Assembly: GCA_032718475.1 (NCBI GenBank)
Contig: JAUCBJ010007028.1
Coordinates: forward strand, 124,001-188,000
DNA from: Nemertoderma westbladi
Taxonomy: Eukaryota; Xenacoelomorpha; Nemertodermatida; Nemertodermatidae
DNA length: 64,000 bases
Reading direction: 5' to 3'
Shown one piece after another: positions 10,912 to 21,235 of the stretch. The stretch's first letter is position 1. Every line of letters begins with the position of its first letter. Under the pieces are notes generated by a model. The model made no database searches, was not told the DNA's origin, and saw only the letters and a list, made by a program, of their open reading frames with translations. Made by a program: the position numbers and the translations under genes.

Positions 10912-11976
10912 ATGGCCTTAACGCAAAAAACCGGAGCAGCAAATAGCTGGAAATTTACTTACAATAAATATACTTGTACCGTCGTTCACAGCAAGTATTT
11001 TATTGTGGAATCTCAGGAGGACAACGAATCAATTTGTTTTTCCCATCAAGATACCCGCTATTTGTTAGACATTCTAGAAACAACCAACAACAACCAACAT
11101 CAATCCAGACCAGCAATTATACCAGGTAGGATATATCCCGCTCTTCGTTTTGCGCGGGGAAATTTGAATATTTCCATCAACCCCACATCGGGTGATGTTT
11201 ACGTTCAGAAACAAGGCAAATGTAAAGTTCTCAACAAAGCTTTTACTGAAGTTCTAATTCAATACAGAGGGAAATTATTGCAATTTCTCTCTCCACCGCT
11301 AGAGATTATTAGCGATCAATTCTACATTGAATTATCAAATCCAGAGTTTATTGGATTTGTAACAGCTTTTAAAGGAACCAACTATGTTGGATTATGGAAA
11401 ATCAGCCTCAGATACACTGATAGTGTTGGTTTTAACTATTATACGGGTTTCAATTTGTCAAAACAGGAACTATCTGTTTTGTTGCGAGAGTGGGACAACC
11501 AAGTCGATGAAACAGACAAGCATCTTTTTGATAAAAATATCATTCAATTATCAGACCGTCTCAAAATGATTAAAACCAATAATAAAAAAATTATTATCAC
11601 CAACACCGATAATTCTACTGAAGTAGGTGCCGGCGGAAATTCTATCGAGTTGCATTACTTGAATGATAAAGCCCATATTAGTTTTCTCAAAGAATCGCTG
11701 GATGGCGTTTCTCTTACTGAAGCCCACGTTGACGGCTTTGTCCTTTTGGATAAACCTAAAGCGTTCGTAGAGATCCCATCACCTAATCCAGATGTTGAAG
11801 AGAGTTGCTCTCAACCGCAACAGGTCTTTCCTGAAATATTACCTCGGAAGCCAAGATCATCGAGTAAATTTACCAACGCATCACCTGCAAAGAAACAGAA
11901 AGTCGTCAGTAACCCAGTTCTAGTAGAGCCTGTTACTAATTCTCCATGGAAACCAGATTATTATCCTAACATGTAA
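10912..11976 (+). CDS. Polinton protein of unknown function (354 aa)
   Basis: First gene of the left arm, with the start directly after an ATT-triplet leader. I do not recognise it with certainty. Residues 10-160 are beta-rich, with repeated short strands. Around residues 160-200 the pattern WKISLRYTDSVGFNYYTGF, then NLSKQELSVLL, recalls the strand-turn-helix layout of PC4-like single-stranded-DNA-binding domains, and a weaker version lies at about residues 20-55. The C-terminal 70 residues are Pro/Ser/Lys-rich with a basic KKQK stretch, probably disordered and possibly nuclear-localising. Its place next to the polymerase suits a replication accessory protein. That role is inference and weak. 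Confidence 0.6.
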   Translation: MALTQKTGAANSWKFTYNKYTCTVVHSKYFIVESQEDNESICFSHQDTRYLLDILETTNNNQHQSRPAIIPGRIYPALRFARGNLNISINPTSGDVYVQKQGKCKVLNKAFTEVLIQYRGKLLQFLSPPLEIISDQFYIELSNPEFIGFVTAFKGTNYVGLWKISLRYTDSVGFNYYTGFNLSKQELSVLLREWDNQVDETDKHLFDKNIIQLSDRLKMIKTNNKKIIITNTDNSTEVGAGGNSIELHYLNDKAHISFLKESLDGVSLTEAHVDGFVLLDKPKAFVEIPSPNPDVEESCSQPQQVFPEILPRKPRSSSKFTNASPAKKQKVVSNPVLVEPVTNSPWKPDYYPNM

Positions 11977-12168
11977 GCCTAATCATAAGTTAAACTCTTT
12001 GCGGTTTCCAATAGTCATAAGCGATTGGTGATTGGTTTAAAATTATTTCCCTCGCTAGCATATAAATGTTTAGATGTAGTCAATAACATTTAATTTCATT
12101 TTATTTTAATCTTTGGAGATATTTTATTATTATTATTATTATTATTATTTATCTAAACAAACTTCAAC

Positions 12169-13524
12169 ATGGATAAAATAACAATATGTTGTTCATTCTG
12201 TCATATGAATGTAACTAGACATAATTATTTACGCCACCTACGGTCACATTTTGAAAGTTATTCTTGTTTAAATTGTCATGTCGTGACTTCATGCAGCGAA
12301 ATTTGTAAACGACATTTTACAACTACTGGTTGTAAAGAAATGGAGTTCCGTACCTATCAATTGACTTGTTCTACCTGTAATAAAGACTATACATATGACG
12401 ATTATCTACGACACGACTGTCACTTGAAATGTTACTACACAAGAAAGCGTAAATTTTCGCAACATAAAAATATAATATCCAGAAAAAACTTAAGGGTGGC
12501 TCTTGGTACATGCGCAACAATTTTTACGCGGGAACAAGAAGCTCACGATAATCGTCTTGAAATTTATGTCCACGACCTCCCAACTTCTAGAGATTATCCC
12601 GATGTAGAAACAGCATTAACGCAAATTCGAGGTAATATTCTTCAGTTAATATTAGACAGATTGAAAGATATGAATGTTCTTAGACTGTGGTTAGGTCTAA
12701 ATGTATTAATGTACAGATCACATTTTTCACAAGGTGAACAATTGGAAACCTTTTATTTTAATTCTTCCGGTGGTGCTATTAATACTGTAGATTCACCGCA
12801 AAGTTTTGAGACATGGTTTGAGTATGTGCGGGAAAATATATTACAAAAAATAGCCATCTTTAACACACGTGGTTCGGGGTGGCGTATTAAATCTTTATTA
12901 AGGGTTGAAATTAAATTAGCTGAATCTAAGTGTAGCTCGTTACTATATAAGGGGCATGGATATATGGAATTACCTAAGGCTTTATCAGTTAAACAATGTG
13001 TTATAAATGTACAATCGGCTGATAATAACTGTTTTAAATGGGCAATTATATCCGCAAAATTTAGTAGCAAAGTGAAAGATCACAAAAACCGTACTTCGTC
13101 GTACAAAAATTATATGAGTCATTTCATTTTTGACAATGGGAACAAAGATTATCCAACAGAGTGGAAGCTAGCTATTAAACTTTTTGAAAAACAAAATTCA
13201 AAATATATAATTAATTTACTATGTTGGAATAACGACAAAAAACGCACCCCGGTATCTATATTAAGACAACCTCCGTTTAGTAAAATTACACCCGATAAAC
13301 AGTTATTAAATATATTACTTGTAGTAAAAAATAACAATGTACCTAAACAGAATCATTATGTTTCCATAACTAACTTGAATCGATTGCTGAATATGAGAGC
13401 TCTTCATATCCAAAATAGGAAATATTGCGAAAGGTGTTTGGCTCATTTTTTTCGTGCGGAAGTTCTTCATCAACACCGTCTCGCAATGCTACCAAGGAAG
13501 AAGTCAGCGGGAGACACTACCTAA
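12169..13524 (+). pseudogene. polB: Protein-primed DNA polymerase B, N-terminal part (zinc fingers and Polinton N-terminal domain)
   Basis: This 451-aa frame is the N-terminal third of the polymerase whose catalytic part is in the next frame (13454-16231). It starts with Cys/His fingers (CCSFC...HLRSH at residues 8-27, CLNC...H at 34-50, CSTC...H at 67-83), continues through an unconserved linker, and has the domain typical of Polinton polymerases around residues 235-410, including GSGWRIKSLLRVEIKL and DNNCFKWAI. It ends with CERCLAHFF and a nearby His, the first ligands of a Cys/His zinc site; the last Cys of that site is found in the other frame. Upstream is a ~28-base ATT-triplet tract. 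The frame change lies within 13454-13524 and is a one-base difference, from mutation, sequencing error or +1 frameshifting. Confidence 0.85.
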
Positions 13525-16231
13525 AAAAAGAACACACATTAGTTTTACAAATTTAGATAGAACCTTATCCCCATTGTTTGTCACCTACTTTGATATAGAA
13601 TGTATCTTACAACCGTCAGTTAATAATCAAATTATACAGGAGCATATACCGTGTGCTGTGAGTTATTTAATTGTTCCCAATACTGAATTAATTGACCCTC
13701 CAAAATGTCATTTGAAAACATTTGTAAAGACAAATAATAATAATAATTGTATTCAAGATTTCTTAGATTCATTATATACTGATATAACTGAATTATGTTG
13801 TTGGTCAGACATATACACTCATAAAACTATGTCATTTACTAATATTGATTTTGTAAATTTTGAACAAGCAAAATTTTGTTTTTATTGTAATGTTACTTTA
13901 AATAATAAAGTAGGGAAAAACAGACATCATTCACATATTACAGGTAAATATATTGCGGCAGCCTGTAATAGTTGTAACCGAAGTTTATCGTTGAAACGAT
14001 ACCTGTATGTACTTTGCGGCCACAATTCCAACAACTATGATATACATTGTATATTACAAAGCGGATTTAGAGATAAGAAATACACAGATTGGGATATAAA
14101 GGTTATACCGAGAAATACAGAACGATATATTTCACTGAGTGCGTTTATCCCAATTAAAAACACTTCTAAGAAAATTGAGTTACGTTTCTTAGACACATAT
14201 CAATTTTTAAGCTTTTCTTTAAGTAATTTAGTTGAGTGTTCAACAAAGGATGTAGCCAGTCATGATATAAGCTCAATTTTACCTATTACTCTACAAGAAA
14301 TGAAATATTTTTATCCAAACTTGAATAACTCAACAATTAAACGGAAAGGAGTATTTCCATACGAGTACTTGACAGATATTAATAAATTTAATGATACTGG
14401 TTTGCCGTCTATAAATAATTTTTTTAGTAACTTAAGTCAAAAAACATGCACAATTGAAGATTATAGGTTTGCGGGAATATCATGGGTTGAATTCGACTGC
14501 GTGAATCTCAAAGATTATCTTTTAGCCTATTTAAAACTCGATGTTTGTTTGCTTGCCGATATATTTGAGAATTTTAGGAATGTTTGTAAACAAAATTACG
14601 ATTTAGAAGTGGTTTTTTACTGTAGTATCGCGTCATTTACATATGATTGCGCGCTAAAATATAATAAATGTAAAATAGAATTAATAAAGGATTATCAGAC
14701 ATATAGAGATTTTGAAAAATCAATTAGGGGTGGTGTTTCATTTTGTCGAAAGCATTATATAGAATCAAATATACCAGGTACAAGTACATATGATTCTACT
14801 AAGGAAGAATGCCATATTTTTAATATTGATTTCAACTCTTTATATTCTGGGAATTTAAGTAAAAAACTACCCACCTCACAATTCAAAGAAGTAAGTATTA
14901 AACATTTAGAGAATGCAATTCCAGAAAAACTAATCGAGTACTTGGGAGATTTAGACATTGATGGATCTACTGGATATTTTTTAATATGTGATTTAAATTA
15001 TCCCAAGGCTATTCACGATCAAACATTACAATTACCGTTAGCCCCTGAGCATTTAAGTATAAATGAATCAATGCTTTCGCCTTATATGCGGGAACAATTT
15101 AATAACTTGTCAATACAAAGAGGTACCTCCCGTAAATATAGAATGCCTATACCAAAACTCATGCTGACACAATTTGATAAAGAGTTTTATCATTTACATT
15201 TGAAACTGTTAAAATTTTATATAAAACATGGATTAATTGTTACTAAACTACATAAATTATATTCTTTTCAACAAGAATTTGTATTTAAAAATTACATCGA
15301 TTTTAATATTAATCAAAGGCGCCTAGCAAAAAGTTACATTGAAACAGCTGTCGCGAAATTGCTCAATAATTCACTGTTTGGCAAATCAATAGAAAAAATA
15401 AGAGATCGGTGTAACTTTTGTATCGCAAATAGCAATGATAAATGCGATCAATTGGTAAATTGTATTAATCATGAACAATTTATAATATACAATAATACAC
15501 TATCGGGACATTTATTAGTGAAAGACTCTGTAACTCTCGATAAGCCTATATTTATTGGCAGCGCTGTGTTGGACTTGGCTAAATTGGATATGTATGATCT
15601 GTATTACAATAAATTGCTACCTAATGAGAAAGAATTAAACAGCCGTATTGAAATTGTTGCGTCAGACACTGACTCTTTGATAGGTTGTTACTATAATACA
15701 TCGCAGAATAATTTTTTTAAAGCATTAATTAAAAATAATAATATTTTAGATACATCCAATTACCCTAAGGATCACCCGCTCTACAGTGATAAAAATAAAT
15801 CTAGGCTCTATTACTGTAAAGACGAACTAGCCTCATGTGAAATTAAACAAGCAGTATTTTTAAGACCAAAATTATATTCAATTTTGGAATGGAATAATAA
15901 AAATATTCGTAGAGCAAAAGGTATTACAAGAGCTGTTGTGGAAACGAATATTACACATGAAGAATATTTAAAAGCATATAACACAAATGAAGAAATAAAA
16001 AAAAACATACACAGATTTCAATCTAAATTACATCGTATTTATACCTTAAAGCAAAATAAATTTGCGCTCAGCAGCTTTGATGATAAACTTTATTGGCTTA
16101 ATAAAAATCAATCGCTTCCTTGGGGGCACTATAAAACAAACCTCAAAAAACCTATAAAAATATCAAATATACCAATTTATGAAGAACCAAAAGACGATGG
16201 TGTTGATGATGAATTATCAAATAGTAAATAA
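13454..16231 (+). CDS. polB: Protein-primed DNA polymerase B, exonuclease and polymerase domains
   Basis: A 925-aa frame, open throughout, carrying every catalytic motif of a family B polymerase. Exonuclease: ExoI YFDIEC (about residues 45-50), ExoII HNSNNYD (about 190), ExoIII YLKLD (about 358-362). Polymerase: motif A DFNSLYS (about 458), motif B KLLNNSLFGKS (about 635), motif C SDTDSL (about 737), and the later RPKLYS motif (about 804). The long insertions between motifs are those of protein-primed enzymes, which start replication from a terminal protein at the inverted-repeat ends. The true N terminus is in the preceding frame (12169-13524), so the ATG at 13454 is not the natural start. 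Its stop overlaps the next gene by 53 bases. Confidence 0.93.
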   Translation: MRKFFINTVSQCYQGRSQRETLPKKRTHISFTNLDRTLSPLFVTYFDIECILQPSVNNQIIQEHIPCAVSYLIVPNTELIDPPKCHLKTFVKTNNNNNCIQDFLDSLYTDITELCCWSDIYTHKTMSFTNIDFVNFEQAKFCFYCNVTLNNKVGKNRHHSHITGKYIAAACNSCNRSLSLKRYLYVLCGHNSNNYDIHCILQSGFRDKKYTDWDIKVIPRNTERYISLSAFIPIKNTSKKIELRFLDTYQFLSFSLSNLVECSTKDVASHDISSILPITLQEMKYFYPNLNNSTIKRKGVFPYEYLTDINKFNDTGLPSINNFFSNLSQKTCTIEDYRFAGISWVEFDCVNLKDYLLAYLKLDVCLLADIFENFRNVCKQNYDLEVVFYCSIASFTYDCALKYNKCKIELIKDYQTYRDFEKSIRGGVSFCRKHYIESNIPGTSTYDSTKEECHIFNIDFNSLYSGNLSKKLPTSQFKEVSIKHLENAIPEKLIEYLGDLDIDGSTGYFLICDLNYPKAIHDQTLQLPLAPEHLSINESMLSPYMREQFNNLSIQRGTSRKYRMPIPKLMLTQFDKEFYHLHLKLLKFYIKHGLIVTKLHKLYSFQQEFVFKNYIDFNINQRRLAKSYIETAVAKLLNNSLFGKSIEKIRDRCNFCIANSNDKCDQLVNCINHEQFIIYNNTLSGHLLVKDSVTLDKPIFIGSAVLDLAKLDMYDLYYNKLLPNEKELNSRIEIVASDTDSLIGCYYNTSQNNFFKALIKNNNILDTSNYPKDHPLYSDKNKSRLYYCKDELASCEIKQAVFLRPKLYSILEWNNKNIRRAKGITRAVVETNITHEEYLKAYNTNEEIKKNIHRFQSKLHRIYTLKQNKFALSSFDDKLYWLNKNQSLPWGHYKTNLKKPIKISNIPIYEEPKDDGVDDELSNSK

Positions 16232-16760
16232 AAATATAAGTTGTAAGCAGATTATTTATGGACTTAATTTGAAAGAATTAAAAAATCAATTGAATGGTAA
16301 AATTGTACTCAAACCTAATCAGTTTATATATAAGGTATTTGGTGCAACTATATTAATGTTTACAAATGGACGAATAACAATTCTCGGTAGAAAATATAAT
16401 TTTAATAAAGTGAAAAAACATATATTAGAAAAAACAAACATTAATTTGATTTTTAAATCAATCAATTTGTGTACTTATATTTTTAGTATCGATACTGTAA
16501 TTTATAGGTTACTTATAAACAATATCGGGTTTTATGTTATATTTGATAATGTTAAACTAGAAATTTCATACGACCCTGAAATATTCAATAACTGTGAAGT
16601 CAGAATAAATAATATTGTTGTTGTTTGCTGTTTCTACACTGGTAAATGTACATTAATGTGTTCCCCGTTTAAATTTCATATATATTATCCTATTTTCAAC
16701 AAGCTGGTTAATAATTTATTATTGTTTGGTGTGGGAGTTTTTGATGTAAAATATAATTAG
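16179..16760 (+). CDS. Possible TATA-binding-protein-like protein of the Polinton (193 aa)
   Basis: The gene overlaps the polymerase end by 53 bases in another frame; the real start may be one of the later methionines at residues 10-11. Two halves look alike and follow the order of a TBP repeat. The first has KPNQF, then strands ending ILMFTNGRITILG, then a Lys-rich helix (about residues 44-85). The second has YDPEIF, then VVVCCFYTGKCTLMC, then IYYPIF and a helix (about 130-178). Cellular TBP repeats have a YxPxxF-type block, an aliphatic strand, F-S/T-x-G-K-x-x-x-T/C-G, and a helix ending in YPxL. Identity is low, and the first repeat is shorter than usual. If right, it would act in transcription of element genes. 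Alternative: an unrelated alpha/beta protein. Confidence 0.5.
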   Translation: MKNQKTMVLMMNYQIVNKNISCKQIIYGLNLKELKNQLNGKIVLKPNQFIYKVFGATILMFTNGRITILGRKYNFNKVKKHILEKTNINLIFKSINLCTYIFSIDTVIYRLLINNIGFYVIFDNVKLEISYDPEIFNNCEVRINNIVVVCCFYTGKCTLMCSPFKFHIYYPIFNKLVNNLLLFGVGVFDVKYN

Positions 16761-17464
16761 TACGAATGAAATTTATTGTTGTTGCTGTTTGGTGGTGGTG
16801 GTGGAGATTTTTACTGTAAAATATATATATTAAATTGAAGGGAGAAGAAATTTATGAATATTTTTTTAAAATCAACAACTAGTTTGATGGGAAATTAACT
16901 AACCAACTTCAGTAGAGCGTTTGCTTGTAACACTCAAGTAGGCATAGTATACTCAGCAGCCGTGGCTAGCTAACTTGGCATTGTTGCTCACGAGTAAGCC
17001 ACAATAGCGCATCTGTTACTTGTGCGTGTGTACAGCAGGCAACGCTAGCTCGGTGAGAAAAGATTAGGGGTATGTGCTGGTATTCATAGTCAAAGACGAT
17101 GCCATCCTATCTGTTACTAGTCTGTATACCGGTACATATCATTAAAACATCCGGTATGCATCTCCCTACATTCAGAATAGAACAACGACCAGAGCATATA
17201 TAGCTAATCCGCATGGGAAAGGTTTATGTTCTGCATTTTGTTAACTATGTGAATTTTGTAATGTACACATCTGCGACCCTCTACAAAAATATATATAAAC
17301 TCAATTTTTCTGACAGTGAACTATAATTTTGTTAAACAAAAGAAAAAAAAAATATCAGTAGGCTTACGGTACCTATTCAATTTAAAGATACTCTTTCTAG
17401 TACCGGTACCTAGTTATGACGACGACAACGACAACGACAACTTACCTCAACTGTCAACTCGAAG
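16761..17464 (+). other. Polinton left arm, non-coding
   Basis: No gene seen. It contains a short GT/GGT-rich run near 16785-16805 and a (GACAAC)n-type run at 17417-17440 just before the next ORF. Confidence 0.5.
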
Positions 17465-17845
17465 ATGACATTTGCCTTTTTCAATAACCGTGAGTTGAAA
17501 AGTAGTATAAAAATCGAATTACAATCATGCGATGAAACGTATCTCACTGCATCAATTATTGCTGAGATGGAGTTACGATATATAAACAAAAAATTCGAGA
17601 TTGGATTCACTTCGATAGAATATGAAGTTGGTCAAGTAGATGGTCTACCTTTATCGCCTACAACAGTTGAAATTTCAAAAGATTTCTCGCTAGTTATAAA
17701 GATACAACCATCGCGAATATCGGGAAGCTCACCCTCTAACGAAAATTGGGAAAATGATAGAGATGACACACTTCACTTCAATATACCAACGCAAAGACCG
17801 GTAATGGAGGAAACTCTACAAGAGGACTCACATATAGGACTATAA
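17465..17845 (+). CDS. Small hypothetical protein of the Polinton (126 aa)
   Basis: Last plus-strand frame of the left arm. The first 80 residues alternate hydrophobic and polar positions like a small beta domain; the last 40 are acidic and Pro/Ser/Asn-rich. I recognise no family. It may be a real gene because it lies in the element's gene-bearing strand and stands clear of the hAT insertion, but no promoter or homology confirms this. Confidence 0.4.
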   Translation: MTFAFFNNRELKSSIKIELQSCDETYLTASIIAEMELRYINKKFEIGFTSIEYEVGQVDGLPLSPTTVEISKDFSLVIKIQPSRISGSSPSNENWENDRDDTLHFNIPTQRPVMEETLQEDSHIGL

Positions 17846-18643
17846 AAAGTATAGACCTAATACAGTAATAAATTTAGGGTTGTTGTTATTGTTATTGTTA
17901 GGCCTATCAGTTATTGTTATAAAACTTAGTAGACCGAATCTATTTTATATATAATTAAAAAAGCGAATACATAAATAAATTAACTATGTTTTATATATTC
18001 CCACCGTCAACATAGAGTGAATGTTAGTAACAGAGAATGAGGTGGATTTTATATAGGCTTAGTTAGTTAGGTATACTGAGAGCCACACCTATTGTATCCG
18101 AGTGGAGTCATTATATGACTGGTTGAATGATGGCGCTCGAGAGTTCTAAAGGTTAACTGTAAAGAAGCATACAACAGAGAGTGTGAGGGGATTTTATAGG
18201 TCCTATAGCCGATAGCCCTACCGGTACCTAACCACACCTATTGTATCAATGAGCTAGTCAACTTTCAGTTGAAGAGTAGTCATTAGGCCTATAGGCCTAA
18301 CCGAATGAAAGTGCATCTTACCTATCCACGAGTACTAAAGGTTAACCATAAACCATATTGGGTCAACATTCGAAAAAGGGCCCCGCATAAAGTTAACTAT
18401 AGCTGTATAGGCTTACCTATGCGACAGTAGTAGCCCACCAGCAGTAATGTAGATTAGACCAATTAAAGTTGTAAACAGAAAATTGGAAGCATTCAAGTGT
18501 AATAGCGTAATCCTTAAATCAAAGAAACTGGCAGTCTGGTATGCTCTTGCTCTATTCAAGTATACAGGTACAAGAGTGCTACGGTGCCGGTACCAGTAGG
18601 CCTATTGTTAGGAGGGCCCCCCTCTAATGCTGCATTCACAAAC
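17846..18643. other. Polinton central non-coding region, left of the hAT insertion
   Basis: No coding sequence supported. Some short phrases (aggttaactgtaaag / aggttaaccataaac, and cacacctattgtatc) occur twice at 18060-18360, so part of it is a diverged ~190-bp duplication. Confidence 0.5.
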
Positions 18644-18651
18644 CCCCCATG
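18644..18651. repeat. hAT target-site duplication, left copy (second copy 20904-20911)
   Basis: CCCCCATG directly flanks both inverted ends. Confidence 0.9.
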
Positions 18652-19337
18652 CATGGCCGGCGCCAGGATTTTTCTTGGGGGGTGCAGATGTTGAAAAAGC
18701 GGACCTTTTTTGTTACCATCGAAACAAAATATTACACATTGCTGCATTGCACCGGTATCAGTTTAGGCCGCTAACCTAGAAAATTTTACACTTTGTATCA
18801 GATAGTTAGAAAAAGTTAGAGTGAACCTATTAAATGATACTAAATTATGGACGCAATAAAAATTCATCCCTCTCCAGGGGAAATTCCGACACAAATAAAG
18901 TCTGATTACTCTCAAAAATAAAACTGTAAACTGTACTATTGTGTTTAGTTTATTGTTTTGGTTAAAATAACGTGCCACTGTAACCTGCTCCTTTCCCTAA
19001 ATTGAGAATTTAACATTGAGGCGGGACATGAATTCGCCAAGGCAGGTTTTGCGTTTCCCTCCTGTCTCCAACGAAGTATTTTGATTTTGATATAATAAAC
19101 CCACCAGTATTCTAACTTATACTGTGAAATACTTCTAACACATTCAAATTAATAAATTTAAAAAATACTTAAAAATCTTACTTAAAAAATATTTAATTCA
19201 ACAATAAAACAACCTAGACTTTAATTTGGTTGAACAAATGGTTGATTACTGCAGACTGCTACCGGAATATTGGATGGAGTGAGTAAAACGGAATAGATGA
19301 TTTTAATTAGATCGGATTTTAATCAACCTTGATTTAA

Positions 19338-19885
19338 CCCTATCTGACCCGGGCTATTTTACAACATAATTGGGGGTCATTTTAGATCTTGGCTCAAAAA
19401 TTAAAATTTTGATGGTATAAGGGTTTACGAGCTCGCTGGTCACGATGAAAAACTTGTTTAAAATATTTTCTGGCAATGCAACCATCATTTTTGGTGCTAT
19501 TTTGGTCCCCCAGGACGAAACGTAAGTAAAAAAAAATATAAAATTAACAAATTTGTGTTTGCTTTGATAATTCTGAATGTATACGGATTTTCGAGGTCGC
19601 TGATCACGATGAAACTAGTTATAAATATTTATGGTAATTCAAACCCAATTTTGGTGCCATTCTGGTGCCCCAGAACGAAAAGTACAAGTAGCACAAAATT
19701 TTAAATTGTAAAATTTTGCCGTTGGTTTGGTAATTCTGAGGCTATACTGTTTTTCAAGGTCGCTGATCACGATACAACTCGTTAAAAATCATTCGTGGTA
19801 ACAAACTATAATTTTTGATCCTTGTCTGGTGGGACGAAAAATACAAGTAGCAAAAATTTTCAAATGGCAAAAATCGAATTTGGTT
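19338..19885. mobile_element. Fragment of a piggyBac-like element with ~165-bp units
   Basis: It starts after TTAA (19334-19337) with CCCTATCTGACCCGGGC, close to the left end of the element at 3537. Three units about 165 bp apart (near 19489, 19656, 19818) carry a TTTTGGTGC...GACGAAAA core and a CGCTGATCACGAT block. The right end was lost where the microsatellite begins. Confidence 0.45.
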
Positions 19886-20078
19886 GGATAATTATTAGTA
19901 TTATTATAATAGTATTATTAGTATTATTATAATAGTATTATTAGTATTATTATAATAGTATTATTAGTATTATTATAATAGTATTATTAGTATTATTATA
20001 ATAGTATTATTAGTATTATTATAATAGTATTATTAGTATTATTATAATAGTATTATTAGTATTATTATAACAGTATTA
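19886..20078. repeat. Microsatellite of TATTAT-type units
   Basis: About 190 bp of tandem 23-base units (attagtattattataatagta type), nearly uniform, between the piggyBac-like fragment and the transposase remnant. Confidence 0.9.
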
Positions 20079-20079
20079 T

Positions 20080-20323
20080 TAGTATTACACAAAAATCGTC
20101 AATACCATAAACACTAAATGAGGGGAAGTTCCAGGCGCATCCTTCGTGTTTGCTTCCTAGCAAACACATCCACAGCGCTGGAGATATTGAAATTAAAGTC
20201 ATAATGTATTGCGAGAACGGCCAGATTGGACAGCCTCTCAGAAAGCATTGTTTTACGGTTGAAAGTGTCCAGACGTCTGGCTGCTGAGAAGCTTCGCTCA
20301 CATTCCGAGGAGGTCACAGGCAA
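20080..20323 (-). pseudogene. hAT transposase remnant, C-terminal dimerisation domain
   Basis: The minus strand reads PVTSSECERSFSAARRL, then an RLSNLAVLAIHYD block, then FARKQTRRMRL: the conserved C-terminal hAT dimerisation region. The DDE catalytic core is not present. No upstream start is visible. It is a leftover of the host hAT element's own transposase. Confidence 0.85.
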
Positions 20324-21235
20324 GGTACATACCGGCTACGGTTACGGTTGGCGGTTACGGTACCGTACCCATGCAGCTAAACTTAGATTTTAGGCAATTG
20401 CATCTTACAGCCTATAATAATTCAGGAAAATCGGCTGATTGTAACAAAATCAAACCAGCTATTTAGTATAAAAGTATACAGGAAGTAGGACAGTACTGGT
20501 GGTCTGGTATTGCTACCAGTAGTATAATACTAAGGTTGAATTGAATTGCCAACCTATTGTCTGTTAGTTGCTTGTTGTTGCTACCTGTACTAAACACTAA
20601 ACCGAAAGTAAATGAACTAAACATTGAAAATATATAAATAACTTGCAGGTAATGTAATAGAGGTGTAGTGTGTAGTGGTATCGGTATGATGTTCACTCTT
20701 GACAGCAAGTACACCCAGTAATATAAATGGACAGAAATCTGATTAGAATAAGATTCAAGTGACTGTGTGTTCTTTTGGTTTAATAATTACACCAAAAATT
20801 GTGTATTAGTCCACAATGAAAATATATTCGTCCAATTGCGGACCTTTTCTCACTTTTTCGGGGGTGCAGCTGCACCCCTTGCACCCCATTGGCGCCGGCC
20901 ATGCCCCCATGTCGACTTAATTTAATTTTATTATTAATAAGTATGGTACCGGTAACGCTAAAGCTCTGTGGTTGCCGTCGGAGCCATTCTGCTGTTCTAC
21001 AACTCAGTTTAGTGTTGTTGGTATATATGTAGTAAAATCAGCTAGCTAGCTACTGGTAGTTAAACTCTGATGCAAAAGCCCGCTACCGGTAGGTACGGTG
21101 TGTTTGTGAGTGTAAACTTAAGCCCTACACCTTCAGTCAAACTGAGATATTAAAAATAGATTTTAATGTTTTTATTATTTTTATTGAAATTAAAACAATT
21201 ATATTATCCCATCACATTACATGCTTAGAGTAAAC
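20324..21235. other. hAT right interior and Polinton sequence before the right-arm genes
   Basis: 20324-20903 is hAT interior without a supported gene. 20904-21235 is Polinton sequence, AT-rich, probably the 3' untranslated end of the right-arm transcription unit. Confidence 0.5.

Larger units (their letters stand above)
18652..20903. mobile_element. hAT DNA transposon remnant nested in the Polinton, with 8-bp target duplication
   Basis: The ends are inverted CATGGCCGGCGCCA (18652) and TGGCGCCGGCCATG (to 20903), followed inward on both sides by related sequence (GGGGTGCAG... and GAAAAAG...GGACC). The flanking 8 bases CCCCCATG are duplicated at 18644-18651 and 20904-20911. Terminal sequence and 8-bp duplication are hAT features. 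Inside remain only the C-terminal dimerisation part of a transposase, a piggyBac-like fragment and a microsatellite. Confidence 0.9.
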
